Shown here piece by piece: positions 44,331-53,945 of a stretch of 64,000 nt of DNA. The stretch covers positions 29,552,638-29,616,637 of the forward strand of contig JAGTTD010000010.1 of NCBI GenBank assembly GCA_018398585.1. Direction: 5' to 3'. A program made the position numbers and the translations under genes. The first letter of the stretch is position 1; each line of letters opens with the position of its first letter. Origin of the DNA: Simmondsia chinensis. Its lineage: Eukaryota > Streptophyta > Magnoliopsida > Caryophyllales > Simmondsiaceae. The notes under the pieces were generated by a model that saw only the letters and a program-made list of their open reading frames with translations, had not been told where the DNA came from and ran no database searches.

Positions 44331-45905
44331 CTAGTAAATGTTGTCAAAGAAGGTTCGTGCCAATTTTTCAACAGAAATAGGACGAGCAAGAGTAATGAAA
44401 TGACTATACTTGGTGAAACGATCCACTACCACCCATATGACTTCCTTGCCCTCGGATCTTGGCAATCCTTCAATGAAATTCATGCTAATGTTGATCCAAG
44501 CTCCATCCGGAATGGGAAGGGGTTGAAGAAGACCCTTGTAACGATGATCTCCCAATTTGGTTTGTTGACATGCCTCACAAGCCTTAACATACTCACTCAC
44601 TTCCCTTTTCATACTTGGCCAACTAAAGTAAGCCTTGACCCGTTGATAAGTACCTTCTATGCCGGCATGACCTCCCCAAGCTGCATCATGAGAAGCTTGT
44701 ATAATCTGATCCCTTAACCCAGTAGCAGACCCAATGTACAATTTGCCATGTACTTTGATCATACCTCTTTGCACTGAAATTCCAGCTGCGTTGCCATCTT
44801 TTCCTGCATCCTTCACAAGGGCAGCTGCTACATATTCTTGGGCAAAAGAATCACCCTCATATGTCTTGTAAAGCTCGTCCACCCATGAAGGGATCACCAC
44901 GGTTGTAGCACTGCAGTACCCCATTTCAGCATCTTCAAATTTTCTTGACAAGGCATCGGCTGCAGCATTCTCCTTGCCTCTTCTATACTCAATGTCATGA
45001 TCAAGGCCAAGCATCTTCATTAGGCCCTTCTTTTGAATTCTCGCCACAATATTTTGCTCAAGGAGATGCTTGAGGCTTTGGTGATCCGTTCGAATGATGA
45101 ACTTGTGACCATCCGAGTAATGCCTCCATTTTTCAACGGCTAAAAGAATTGCTAAATATTTTTTCTCAAAAGTCGACATAGCTTGATGCTTGGGACTACG
45201 AGCTTGACTCAAGTAAGAAATAGGCCTTCCATGTTGAGAAAGAATAGCCCCAGTACCTGAACCGCTTGCATCTGTCTCCAAAACAAAGCTCTCGGTAAAG
45301 TTTGGCATTGCCAACACTGGTGCAGCACACATAGCGGACTTAAGAGCTTCAAATGCAGCCTGTGACCTCTCATTCCATGTGAATGCATCCTTCTTCAAGA
45401 GTTATGTTAAAGGTTTGGCAACGTAACCATATCCTTTAATGAATTTTCTATAATACCCGGTCAATCCCAAAAAACCTCTCAATTGCTTCATCGTTATTGG
45501 AATTGGCCAATCTTGCATTGCTTGGATCTTAGTAGGATCAGTGGAAACTCCTTCTTGAGAGATGACATGGCCCAAATACTCAAGCATTGTCTAAGCAAAC
45601 GAACACTTGGACAACTTCGCAAAGAACTTGTGTTGCCGCATCACCACAAAGACTTGTCTAAGGTTAGTGAGATGATCTTCATAAGAGGAGCTATAAATCA
45701 GTATGTCCTTGAAGAATACGAGCACTGATCTTCTCAAGAAAGGTTTGAAAACATCATTCATTGCCGCTTGAAAAGTGGCCGGAGCATTTATTAGGCCGAA
45801 AGGCATAATAACAAACTCGAAATGCCATGATGAGTCTGAAAAGCAGTCTTGTATATATCTGGTTCAAGAACTCTGATTTGATGATACCCCTGTCTCAAAT
45901 CAAGC
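44331..45905 (-). pseudogene. Chromovirus RT palm to integrase core
   Basis: The region holds the RT palm ([15 protein letters not shown] at 45840-45885, with a one-base shift near 45820), '[20 protein letters not shown]', and the catalytic segment [14 protein letters not shown] at 45700-45735, where the usual first Asp of the catalytic pair is Lys. '[14 protein letters not shown]' follows, then the RNase H region from 45398 (FVLETDASGSGTGAILSQHG, 45240-45300; STFEKKYLAILLAVEKWRHY). The integrase zinc-binding domain is around 44530-44700 (HAGIEGTYQRV, CEACQQTK). 'INISMNFIEGLP' near 44480 has Asn where the first catalytic Asp is expected. Stops at 45399-45401 and 45588-45590 interrupt it. Confidence 0.88.
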
Positions 45906-48254
45906 TTAGAGAAGAAGCATGCTCCGCAAATCATCTATGACGGGAATGGGAAACTTATCCTTCACTTTCAAAGAATTCAATTGCCGATAATCAATGCACA
46001 TTCTAGCTGAGCCATCTTTCTTCTTCACAAGGATCACAGGTGAAGCAAAAGGACTATGGCTTGGCCTAATGAAACTCATGTGAGCATAGCGGTGTGGCCT
46101 AATCTTGACCGGATCAGCATTCGCACGAAGAGGAATGGCATGGTCCATGCTTCTTTGAGGAGGAAGGCTCTTTGGTTGCTCAAAAATGTCCTCAAACTCT
46201 TCAACCAAGGCCTGAACTTCTGGCTTGATGTCCGGCTGCAGCTTAACAGAGGAGATCACAAACAAATGCCCGAGCCACTGGACTGCTTTCTTCCTGATTC
46301 CTCCTTGAAGTCGCTTACCATCAATCAACTTGAGCTGAGCTTCCTCTGATATGCCTTGCAGAGAGACCTTGGTGCCATGAACCTCAAATGCCACGGTCAT
46401 TTTATCAAAATCAAACACCACTGGGTTGAAGGTTCTCATCCAATCCACCCCTAGCACCATATCACAACCTCCCAAAGGAAGTACTCTAAAATAAAAGGTG
46501 AATTGATGATCTTGCATAGACCATGGGAATGCTAGGAACTTGTTTTGAGTTGTTAGTGAATTGCCATCAGCCACCATGACTGCCAATGGGTGAGTCTTTG
46601 TCACTTCATGCCTTACCTTTTTAATCAACTTAGGATCAACGAAACTATGTGTGCTCCCACTATCAATAAGAACAACGATAGAGGTTTTACCAGCCTTGTC
46701 TCTAATTCTAATGGTATTATGAGCTCCACTCCCGGTCAAGGCGTTCATGGATATCTCAACTTCATCATCTGTCATCCCATCTTGTGAAGTAGGACCATCA
46801 CTGTCTTCCTCTGCATCTGAATCTTCACTACCCGATGCAACCCCAGCACGGGACCGTCTAGCATACATTAAGGTCTGAGATTTACACCTATGGCCAAGCT
46901 GATAAGGCTGATTACAGAGAAAGCATAACCTCACTGAACTCTTGTCAACAACACGGGTAAATCTTGGACCAGAATGCTTGTTCTGCTGCGGTCTGTTACT
47001 ACTGCCATGGAGCTTATTCTTGTCACTTGAATTGGCTAAGGTAGCATCAATCAACTTAGCCTTGTTGTAAGCACTAGACAATGTTTTAGGACCTATGGCT
47101 TTCACCATATTTTTGATACTAGGCTTCAATCCACTAATGAAACAAGAGACATAATAGGATTGTGTGTCCTCTGGAGCAATGGATATGATGGACAACAAAT
47201 TAGTTTGTAAATTCTCAAATCTAATCATATACTCCCTCACGGTTAAAGTTTGGTACACCTTATTAAAACTGTCCACAACATCAATCACCTCTTGCTCACC
47301 ATATCGTTCACACATTTCTTCTACGAATTGGCCCCAAGAAAGATTAGGTTTGCTCTTCAACAAACTATAATACCATACCTCATAATCGCCATGTAAATGT
47401 AGTGCAGCTACCTGAAGCTTTTCATCATCTGGTATGTTATAAAACTGAAAGTACCGGTCACATCTTCTCAGCCAAGATTTTGGTTGTTTTCCATCAAAAG
47501 GATCTATCTCCACCCTTGGCTGCCTGTAAGTTCCACTCCTGCCACCAGATGAGTTGTCATTACTCCTCGATCTATGCTGAAATTGTCGATCAGGAGGTCT
47601 ATCTGGATGTTCAAGCTCGTCATCTGCAATTCTGTGAAGCAAAGTAGAATTCTGTTGCCTGAAGTTGTGATCTGCATTTAAGGCATTAGATCTGCAATGT
47701 ACTTGTCCTGAGGCACGATCCTGATTATCTACATCAATTTCAAGTTGTAAAGGTTGATTCTCAGCTAATCTGATGTGGATTGAAGGTCCTACTTCAGGTT
47801 GCAACATCGGAGACTTTCCTCGAGTCTTGCACAACTCTTTAGTTCTGTCAACCTTGATTTGCTGCTGATCCACTTCAACATGTTGAAAAATCTGACTAGC
47901 TGGCTTAAGGATTGCTTTAATTGAGGATTCTCCTTGCTTATTAACCTGTTCCTGCAACTGCACAAGCTTCACCTCAATTTGTTGCAACAGATCTTCCTTA
48001 TTCGCATCTTTTTCCAAAAGTAACTGCTGTATCTTTAACATTCTTTCAATATTATCATTTATGTTCCGAAGATGATAAGTAGTGATATATTCAGGTCCAG
48101 TTGTAACGTTTGCACCAGCTTCCTTAGCATGAGATACATTAGGACCTGCAACCACAGCAGCATAGTTCATCTCCGGACTAGGTGCATTTGCTCCTCCAGC
48201 TCCAGATCTAGTTCTTACACCTTCGATCATGATTTTTTTTAATATTGATACCAA
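45906..48254 (-). pseudogene. Chromovirus gag-protease-RT start, 782-codon frame
   Basis: One open frame runs without a break. The first ATG is just after the primer-binding site; the next in-frame Met is nine codons in ([12 protein letters not shown]), a plausible start. Order: an N-terminal coiled region (residues about 70-120, '[15 protein letters not shown]'); the gag capsid domain (about 245-415, [20 protein letters not shown], '[17 protein letters not shown]'); a zinc knuckle (about 450-470, [14 protein letters not shown]); retropepsin (about 530-640, [15 protein letters not shown] with DSG intact, and DMVLGVDWM); and the RT start (about 690-780, [25 protein letters not shown]). The frame ends at a deletion of about a dozen bases before the RT palm. 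It is normally one gag-pol polyprotein. Confidence 0.9.
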
Positions 48255-48255
48255 T
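48237..48255 (-). other. Chromovirus primer-binding site and gag leader
   Basis: On the minus strand TTGGTATCAATATT follows the LTR end directly. The first nine bases match the initiator-Met tRNA complement. The leader is only about 25 bp before the gag frame. Confidence 0.7.
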
Positions 48256-48656
48256 TGTTATCTTCCAATTCGAAATTGAAAGGCTAACCTTGTAGAAGAA
48301 GAGTTGAGATGAGAAGAGAAGTGAAAGGGGATGAGAAATAGAGAAGTAGATGAGAAAAGAGGGAGAAATTCCAAAGGAAAATCTGAATTTTATTGATTGA
48401 ATGAAGAAATTACATGCTTAGAGCTTATTTATACAAAATTAGGAACATTGAACCTAGCCAACTACCATAACCGACTCAAACAGAATTTTGGCGCCAAAAT
48501 GCACAACCGCCAAGTTTGACCTATCTTGACCACTAACCGACCTTGCCTTGGCGCCAAACCAACCCAACTAACTTTTGAATACATGACAACTCAACAATGA
48601 AGACAATACCCAAGAATACAACCAAAATTACAATCAAAATCTAACGATTCATAACA
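48256..48656 (-). repeat. Chromovirus 5' LTR
   Basis: This is the second LTR copy, with edges TGTTATCTTCC and ...GATTCATAACA. It differs from the other copy by scattered substitutions, mostly transitions. Both copies carry GGCGCCAAAATG. Confidence 0.9.
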
Positions 48657-49500
48657 CATTGCGACAATTGCAATCTTAAATTTGAGAGATTCACCCAAAT
48701 TTGGACAGAAATCATCTCCTCTTCCTCAAAATTGAAAGTAGGGGTCCATTTCTTCAGAACAAGGGGAAATGTTCGCATCGAATATGGACCCTCTTTCAGG
48801 ACCAAATCTCTGTCCTCATCATTCTCAAAAACAAATATGATCCAACCCTTATCATGGAGTATAACATTTGGTTTAGTCATTGTTGGCCACAAAGAACGTA
48901 CCAAGTCCTTAATAGCAACAAATGAAAGCGAACCTCCCACCAAATATCCCACCGAGTCCGTAATAAAATGAATATGGTCCTCTGATTCAGAAAATTTGTA
49001 ATAAAATGACATTTGTTGTAGCAGCCTCTAGAACAAACCTAAGATGGAGATCCTTTTCCCGAGCACGATTTGAAGTAAACAACTATCTCATACGTTTCCC
49101 ATCCTTCGGATCTTTTCCATCAACTGCCAGAGGAATCAGGAGAGCATCCCCTGTAGCATCTAGTGAGGCCTCAACAATCGCAGTGCCCTCTGAAACATCT
49201 GCATTAGCCCATCTCATTGCAGAAGCGGACCTCTCATTAGCTATATTTAGGATTGAAGGGAGCCCTATCAGAGCCCCCACTGTGGAAGATGCAACCTTCT
49301 CTCTCATTTCTCCCTCAGCTAGAGAATCTTCCACAACCTCGGCTTCCTCTGTCAGGCATCATGGACACAGATCAAAAACAGGGATGGGTTCCGAAACCCT
49401 ATTCAAACTCTCTCAGCTCTCTTGACCACAACGTCCAGAAGAGCAACGACCTTCGATCATTAATGACCCACCCCCTCAGCCTCGAGGATGGCGGCTACGC
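48657..49500 (-). pseudogene. L1 LINE ORF1, N-terminal half
   Basis: Frame 48657-49012 has the DUF4283-type ORF1 RNA-binding domain: 'VGYLVGGSLSFVAIKDLV', 'SLWPTMTKPNVILHDKGWIIFVF', 'EDRDLVLKEGPYSMRTFPLVLKKW' and 'VQIWVNLSNLRLQL', breaking where the chromovirus starts. Upstream (to the right), 49083-49334 is a Ser/Ala-rich N-terminal stretch. Further frames reach about 49500, where an 'MAAILEAEG' start may lie. It joins by position to 42571-43017 across the insertion. Confidence 0.8.
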
Positions 49501-49575
49501 GCTCTAGCCATCAGTGGACAAACCCTAGCCCGGTCCGTCCACCACCAGCAAAATCGCCAGAGAAAGCAACATACT

Positions 49576-50095
49576 CCCACCTTTTAGTGCCATTGTATAT
49601 TCTTGCCATTGGAAATATCATTTTTTTGAATTATGTATCCATAGTTCTTCTCTATTGGTTTGTCTTATTTTCATTTTGAATGTTGCCTTCCCTTCTTTTA
49701 ATTTAAATTTAAATTGATATATTATTTTAGTTTAATGGTTACAAATGCATTGCCTTACCTAGAAGTGCCAAAAGATATAAATAATTGTTTCCCACCAACC
49801 AAGTTAGGATCTTCTTTATTCCTCTCACAAATATAAATAAATTATTTATATAGCTAATTTAGCTATTTCAAGCTAAATAAATTTAATAGGAAAACGCTAA
49901 ATGTTCAAATTATGAATTGAAATTAAGTTATTAACACCAGATTAAGACTAAAATGTTTTAATAATAATAATTAACTTAATTGCTTTACGTTCATCCCCTT
50001 GGTTACACCATCTAATCCTCCTATAAATATTGTTCTCCAAAATACGTAATGACATGTTCTAAGAAAGTATCGAAAAATAACTAGGATATTATAAA
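49576..50095 (+). promoter_or_regulatory. AT-rich region with TATA box upstream of the ECA1-like frame
   Basis: This is about 500 bp of non-repeat AT-rich sequence between the L1 5' end and the small secreted-protein frame. A clear CTATAAATATTG TATA box lies at 50021-50032, 67 bp upstream of the ATG at 50096. No other element was recognised. Confidence 0.6.
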
Positions 50096-50437
50096 ATGGC
50101 CAAGCCATCACTATTGATGTTCCATATGTTATTTTTCGGATGCATATTCTCTCTATCTATCCTCTTGGGTTCAGCTCAACTTTCCCCCGCATCTTCACCG
50201 AGTTACTTGGTTGTGTGGTCAAAGTAAGACACAAAAAGTTGCTTGAAACCTATAAGAAGCGCACCTGGGTGTTTGATGGAGATCTTATCCTTCATTGCGA
50301 GGCTGAAGTTCGGAACAATCGGTCCAAACTGTTGTAGTGCAATTAAGAAAATCAATGACAATTGTTGGAGTACTATGTTCCCTGTCAACTTTGATAGTTT
50401 CTTGAGGCAAAATTGTGGTGAAAAAAATGTTCAGTAA
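50096..50437 (+). pseudogene. ECA1/prolamin-like small secreted cysteine-rich protein (in-frame stop)
   Basis: The 114-codon frame starts at ATG 50096, downstream of a TATA box. Residues 1-28 are a signal peptide (hydrophobic run, ending LGSAQ). A TAA stop sits at codon 44 (50225-50227). After it the same frame continues with the plant prolamin-like domain: a Cys, then 'PGCLMEIL', 'GTIGPNCCSAIKKINDNCW', 'MFPVNFDSFLRQNC', then the end at 50437. The C...C...CC...C...C spacing with GP-x-CC-x-AI and C-W is that of ECA1/EC1 gametogenesis-related proteins, secreted by reproductive cells in known members. The GTAAGA around the stop looks like a donor, but no suitable acceptor precedes the domain, so I favour a pseudogene. 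It is the only host-like gene seen. Confidence 0.72.
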
Positions 50438-50663
50438 CTTATTCATTCTTTAAAGTCAAAGAGTTCAATAAGACAACATGAATAGTGATGGAATTTAAAT
50501 AAAACAATAAGTCTTTCGTATTTTACTCAAGTTTGAATAATTTTTCTCCTTCATGCCTGAATTGTTGATCATATTTTAGTAACGAACTAGTTTGCATCAA
50601 CATGGAGCAATTCGCATAGTATCGTGGTTTGTAGATTGCCTTAAGCCCTTACCTATGTCATGT

Positions 50664-50942
50664 TTAACTATATGTAATTTTGTAAAAAATAAAAAAGAAC
50701 ATACACAGTGCCTCAAGGGCTCCCGCCTACACGGGGTCTGGGGGGACTGATGTACGCAGCTTTCCCCTTTCAGGGTGTTAATATGAAGAGAGACTGTTTT
50801 CCTGTGCCCCCCAAATTGAGAGTGAAGACTTCTCAGGAGGTCACCCATCCTGGTACTACTCTCGCCCAAGCACGCTTAACTTCGGAGTTCTAATGGGATC
50901 CGGTGATAGCGTGTTGGTGCGCCCTTTGGTTAACTATATGTA
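50664..50942 (-). mobile_element. SINE with 5S-rRNA head and RTE-type tail, 13-bp TSD
   Basis: The element (50677-50929, 253 bp) on the minus strand is flanked by perfect 13-bp repeats TTAACTATATGTA at 50664-50676 and 50930-50942. Its 5' part (50821-50927) is 5S-rRNA-like. The 3' part resembles the tail of RTE elements and Au/Angio-type SINEs: CCCCCCAGACCCCGTGTAG, GGGAGCCCTTGAGGCACTG, and a T-rich end. A Pol III-type head, a LINE-matched tail and a TSD identify it as a SINE. Most plant SINEs have tRNA-derived heads. Confidence 0.85.
50821..50927 (-). other. 5S rRNA-like sequence (SINE head)
   Basis: Read on the minus strand it matches plant 5S rRNA from near its 5' end to about nucleotide 105: 'CACCGGATCCCAT', 'AGAACTCCGAAGTTAAGCG', 'TGCTTGGGCGAGAGTAGTAC', 'AGGATGGGTGACCTCCTG', 'GAAGTC'. 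The internal promoter boxes (A box AGTTAAGCGTGCTT, intermediate element, C box GGATGGGTGACCTCC) are all present. The first 30 nt are about 5 nt shorter than in 5S, and the last 15 or so do not match. It is a SINE head, not a functional rRNA gene. Confidence 0.85.
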
Positions 50943-50949
50943 TGTATGT

Positions 50950-52578
50950 ATATATATTAATTTGATAATGAGTAAATTACTTTTAAAATTAATAATTTAT
51001 AATTTTTATTATGTTATAGGCAAAGAAATTTGACACGGCTAGACTTACATCATTTATTCAAAAACACATAAAAATAAAAAAATTTATTTTAAATATTTCA
51101 TTGTCTATGATTGTCTATTATTGTGTATTTGTATTTGTATATATGGATATGTGTGTATTTTGTTTACAAATAATATTTCTTATTTCAATAATAAATAATT
51201 GTTATTTAAAAATAATATTTTGAAAATATTATTATTCTCAGATACAGCCTTCTTTTAGGATATAGAACCCTAAAGAGGTAAGGGTACACACATCTGACCC
51301 CCTAGACCTTGTACTGGCAGGAGCCCTCGTGACACTGAGTTTTATTATTGTTGTTGTATTTTAAAAAAATTGTTGTTACCGCAAAATGGAACTTGTCACC
51401 ACACCAATGGTACTTCTGCGACCATGGATGGTGCTTTTCACTAGAACATTAGAGCTTTCTATGATAGGAATGGAACTTTTGGCCGTATATACACGCATAG
51501 TATTTCTTCTTTAAAGGTAAAGTAAATTAACTTTAAAATCTTTTATTTCTAATGATTTATGCATTTTAAAAATAGAAAAACATTTGACAAGGAAAGACTT
51601 ATATTATTTAATGACGAACACCTGTGGATCAATTAATTTATTAAAAGTAATTTTTTCTCCGTGATACTCTTGGCTACTTTTGCAGTGTTTGTCATTGTCC
51701 ATTATTATGTACCTATATACGTATGTATGGGCATTTACGTACTTCTTCAACCCTTAATAGTTTTCACTGCAATATTAAATAATTATTGCTTAGAAATAAC
51801 ATCTTCGAAATTATATTTTATTTCAAAAATAAAAAGGAATGTTTACACCATTATACGTGCCATTTACGTTATAGTGTTATATTTATGGAACTGTAGTAAA
51901 TTGTAGTTAAAATATTATAAATTTCAATGAGTTGCAAAATACAAGGTTGTGTTACAATAAAATGATACTTTTTAGCATGAAACAGAACTTTTCACCACAC
52001 CAATGGTACTTTAAGGAGAGCGAAACGTACTTATGATCCATAAATAGGAACGTTTTACCCTAACAATGGAACTTTTGATTGTATATGCATGTGTATAATA
52101 TTTCTTACTTAAAGATTAAATAAATTAACTTTAAAATTTGTAATGTATAATTACTTATGTATAAAATGAACTGACAAAAAGTTATGAAATACAAGGTTAT
52201 GTTACGAAAAGGGGTTGTTACCACAAAATGAAACTTTTGACCACACTTATGGTACTTTTGTGAACCTGGATAGTACTTTTGACAAGAATATTGGAGCTTT
52301 CCATCATAGCAACAGAATTTTGGGTTATATATGCGCATAGTAATTCTTCTTTAAAGCTGAAGTGAATTAACGATAAAATGTTTTATTTATAATGATTTAT
52401 GTATTCCAAAAATCGGAAAAAATTTGACAAGGCAAGACGCACAGCATTTAAAAACAAACACATCAGGATCAAATAATTTAGTGTAAATATTTTCTTCTCC
52501 AAGATACTCTTGGCTATTTTTGTAATGTTTTCTATTGTACTTTTTTTTGTATCTATATACATATATGCATGTATGTAT
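50950..52578. repeat. Diverged tandem repeats, period about 0.6-0.85 kb
   Basis: 51371-51750 resembles 52213-52580 along about 370 bp, including 'TTTTGACCACAC', 'ATGGTACTTTTG', 'ACTCTTGGCTA', 'TTTGACAAGG' and 'TCTATATAC'. A third, poorer copy lies at 51950-52150 ('CACCACACCAATGGTACTTT'), and parts of a fourth at 50960-51200. Copies differ by 20-30% at a glance. No coding sequence is seen. Confidence 0.65.
51238..51359 (+). mobile_element. RTE/SINE-type tail fragment
   Basis: Contains 'AGGTAAGGGTACACACATCTGACCC', 'AGACCTTGTACTGGCAGGAGCCCTCGTG' and 'ACACTGAG', then a (TTG)/(TTA) run. This is the same tail as in the other RTE/SINE copies. It sits within the tandem-repeat zone; no TSD was found. 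Confidence 0.6.
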
Positions 52579-52757
52579 TGTTAGGAATAATATACTAAAA
52601 TCCAGATTTATTATGTTAATATTATTTTATTAAAGAATAAAATTGAAGCTCCAGTCGTTTCCTTGATAAATTTGTTAAGCGAGCATTTATACTGCATGCG
52701 ATGTTCTTTTAAGTATAGTCCATGAGATGGCAGAGTCCTCATATTATATTTTATTTG
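52579..52757 (+). repeat. Copia LTR fragment (same family as 10086/16591)
   Basis: Starts TGTTAGGAATAATAT and follows the first 170 bp of the copia LTR ('TCCAGATTTATT', 'AAATTTGTTAAGCGAGCATTTATACTGC', 'CATGAGATGG'), then diverges. No partner LTR or internal sequence is seen here. Confidence 0.75.
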
Positions 52758-53591
52758 ACCTTGGATCATATTGTTGTCAATTTTGACATAACAATTCATT
52801 ATAAGTATTGAAAGTGTCAAAACAGAAAGCTACATCAAACAATAACAATGACATGATTTTTTTATTTTTTTGATCAACGATGGCATGATGACAAAGTAGT
52901 TTATGGACAATTACCGATGAAACTCCTTGATTTTGTCCAACATAAGCTGCACATAAACAATGTTGTCAAAGAAAAAGATTTCCTCTTTTCCTATTGTTAG
53001 ACTACTAGAGTTTAAAAAAAACCATATTACACTAATTCTTTGGGTTATTTAAAATCGTCCAAATTCGTACATGACAATCCAATCAAAAGATAACGGTCCC
53101 CTTCAAAAAGTAGCCATCAATAATACACTACTCCGGTCAAGCTTGATTGATTGCGTATATTTTCAGGTGGGACTAATACTATTGAGACACAAATAGTTAA
53201 TAATGTAGGTGGGATTAATAGAAATGTGCAAAACCAGAGAGATTAATGACATTAACTTAGAATGTTTGTTTATGTGATAAAAGCAGGCATGCTACTTAAA
53301 ATTGTATTGTATTCTTTTATTTTTTTTTAAAACTAATTTTTAAAATTTTCACATCTATTACTTTTTTTTTTTTTTTTTTGAACAGACACATCTATTACTT
53401 CAGTTACATTCAAAGATAGTAATATCATTCATATTTTACCGTATATAGAAACGTTATTTTTTAAATATGCATTCATGGCTTTTCTCTTCTTTTTTTTTTT
53501 TTGAAAACCTTCATGACTTTTCTCAGTTTGACCACTAGATTTTTCTTTTATATTATATTCTCTTTTTCTTTTTCTGTTAGATGAAGTAAGA
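52758..53591. other. No recognisable feature
   Basis: AT-rich sequence with T-tracts around 53330-53510. No gene or repeat edges are seen. Confidence 0.5.
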
Positions 53592-53619
53592 TACTACAAC
53601 AAAATTGACCATATGTAAC

Positions 53620-53945
53620 AAACAAAAAGTGTTGCCTTAGGTTGTAAAAGTGTTACCTTAGATCTTATGGAACACTTTTTTTTCCGTTACGTTAGAGGTG
53701 TATTACATTAGCCTAATGTAACGGTTTTTTAGCCTAATGTAACAGTTTTTAATAGTGTTGCCATAGGTATGCATCTAATATAACACTTTCCCAAAACCAT
53801 TAGGTAACAATTAAATGAGACCTATCGTAACGATTTTTGATCTAATGTAACGGTTTTATTAAGAGGATCATATAGAACTTTTTTTTCCCTAATATAACAC
53901 TTTTATAATCTTAAGTAATGGTCTTCTGAAACCTAGCGTAATAAT
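53620..53945. repeat. CACTA-like subterminal repeats, left
   Basis: Direct and inverted short motifs: AGTGTTGCCTTAGG, AGTGTTACCTTAG, CCTAATGTAACGG, CCTAATGTAACAG, AGTGTTGCCATAGG, TCTAATGTAACGG, CCTAATATAACAC. In CACTA elements such repeats bind the accessory transposase protein. Confidence 0.6.

Larger units (their letters stand above)
43030..48656 (-). mobile_element. Chromodomain gypsy (chromovirus) retrotransposon inserted in L1 ORF1
   Basis: LTRs of 400 and 401 bp bracket the element: 43030-43429 and 48256-48656. Both begin TGTTA and end AACA, and differ at about fifteen positions, roughly 96% alike by eye. The primer-binding site, read on the minus strand beside the right LTR, is TTGGTATCA (tRNA-iMet type). 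A purine tract AGAGGGAGGGAA abuts the left LTR on the minus strand. The flanks give an imperfect target repeat (GATTT against CATTG). It separates the two halves of an L1 ORF1 cleanly, so it is younger than the L1. The internal region codes gag-protease-RT-RNase H-integrase-chromodomain. Confidence 0.92.

Noticed and set aside
50821..50927. Functional 5S rRNA gene
   Set aside because: The 5' end is shorter than 5S, the last part is replaced, and it is inside a unit with a TSD and a LINE-type tail.
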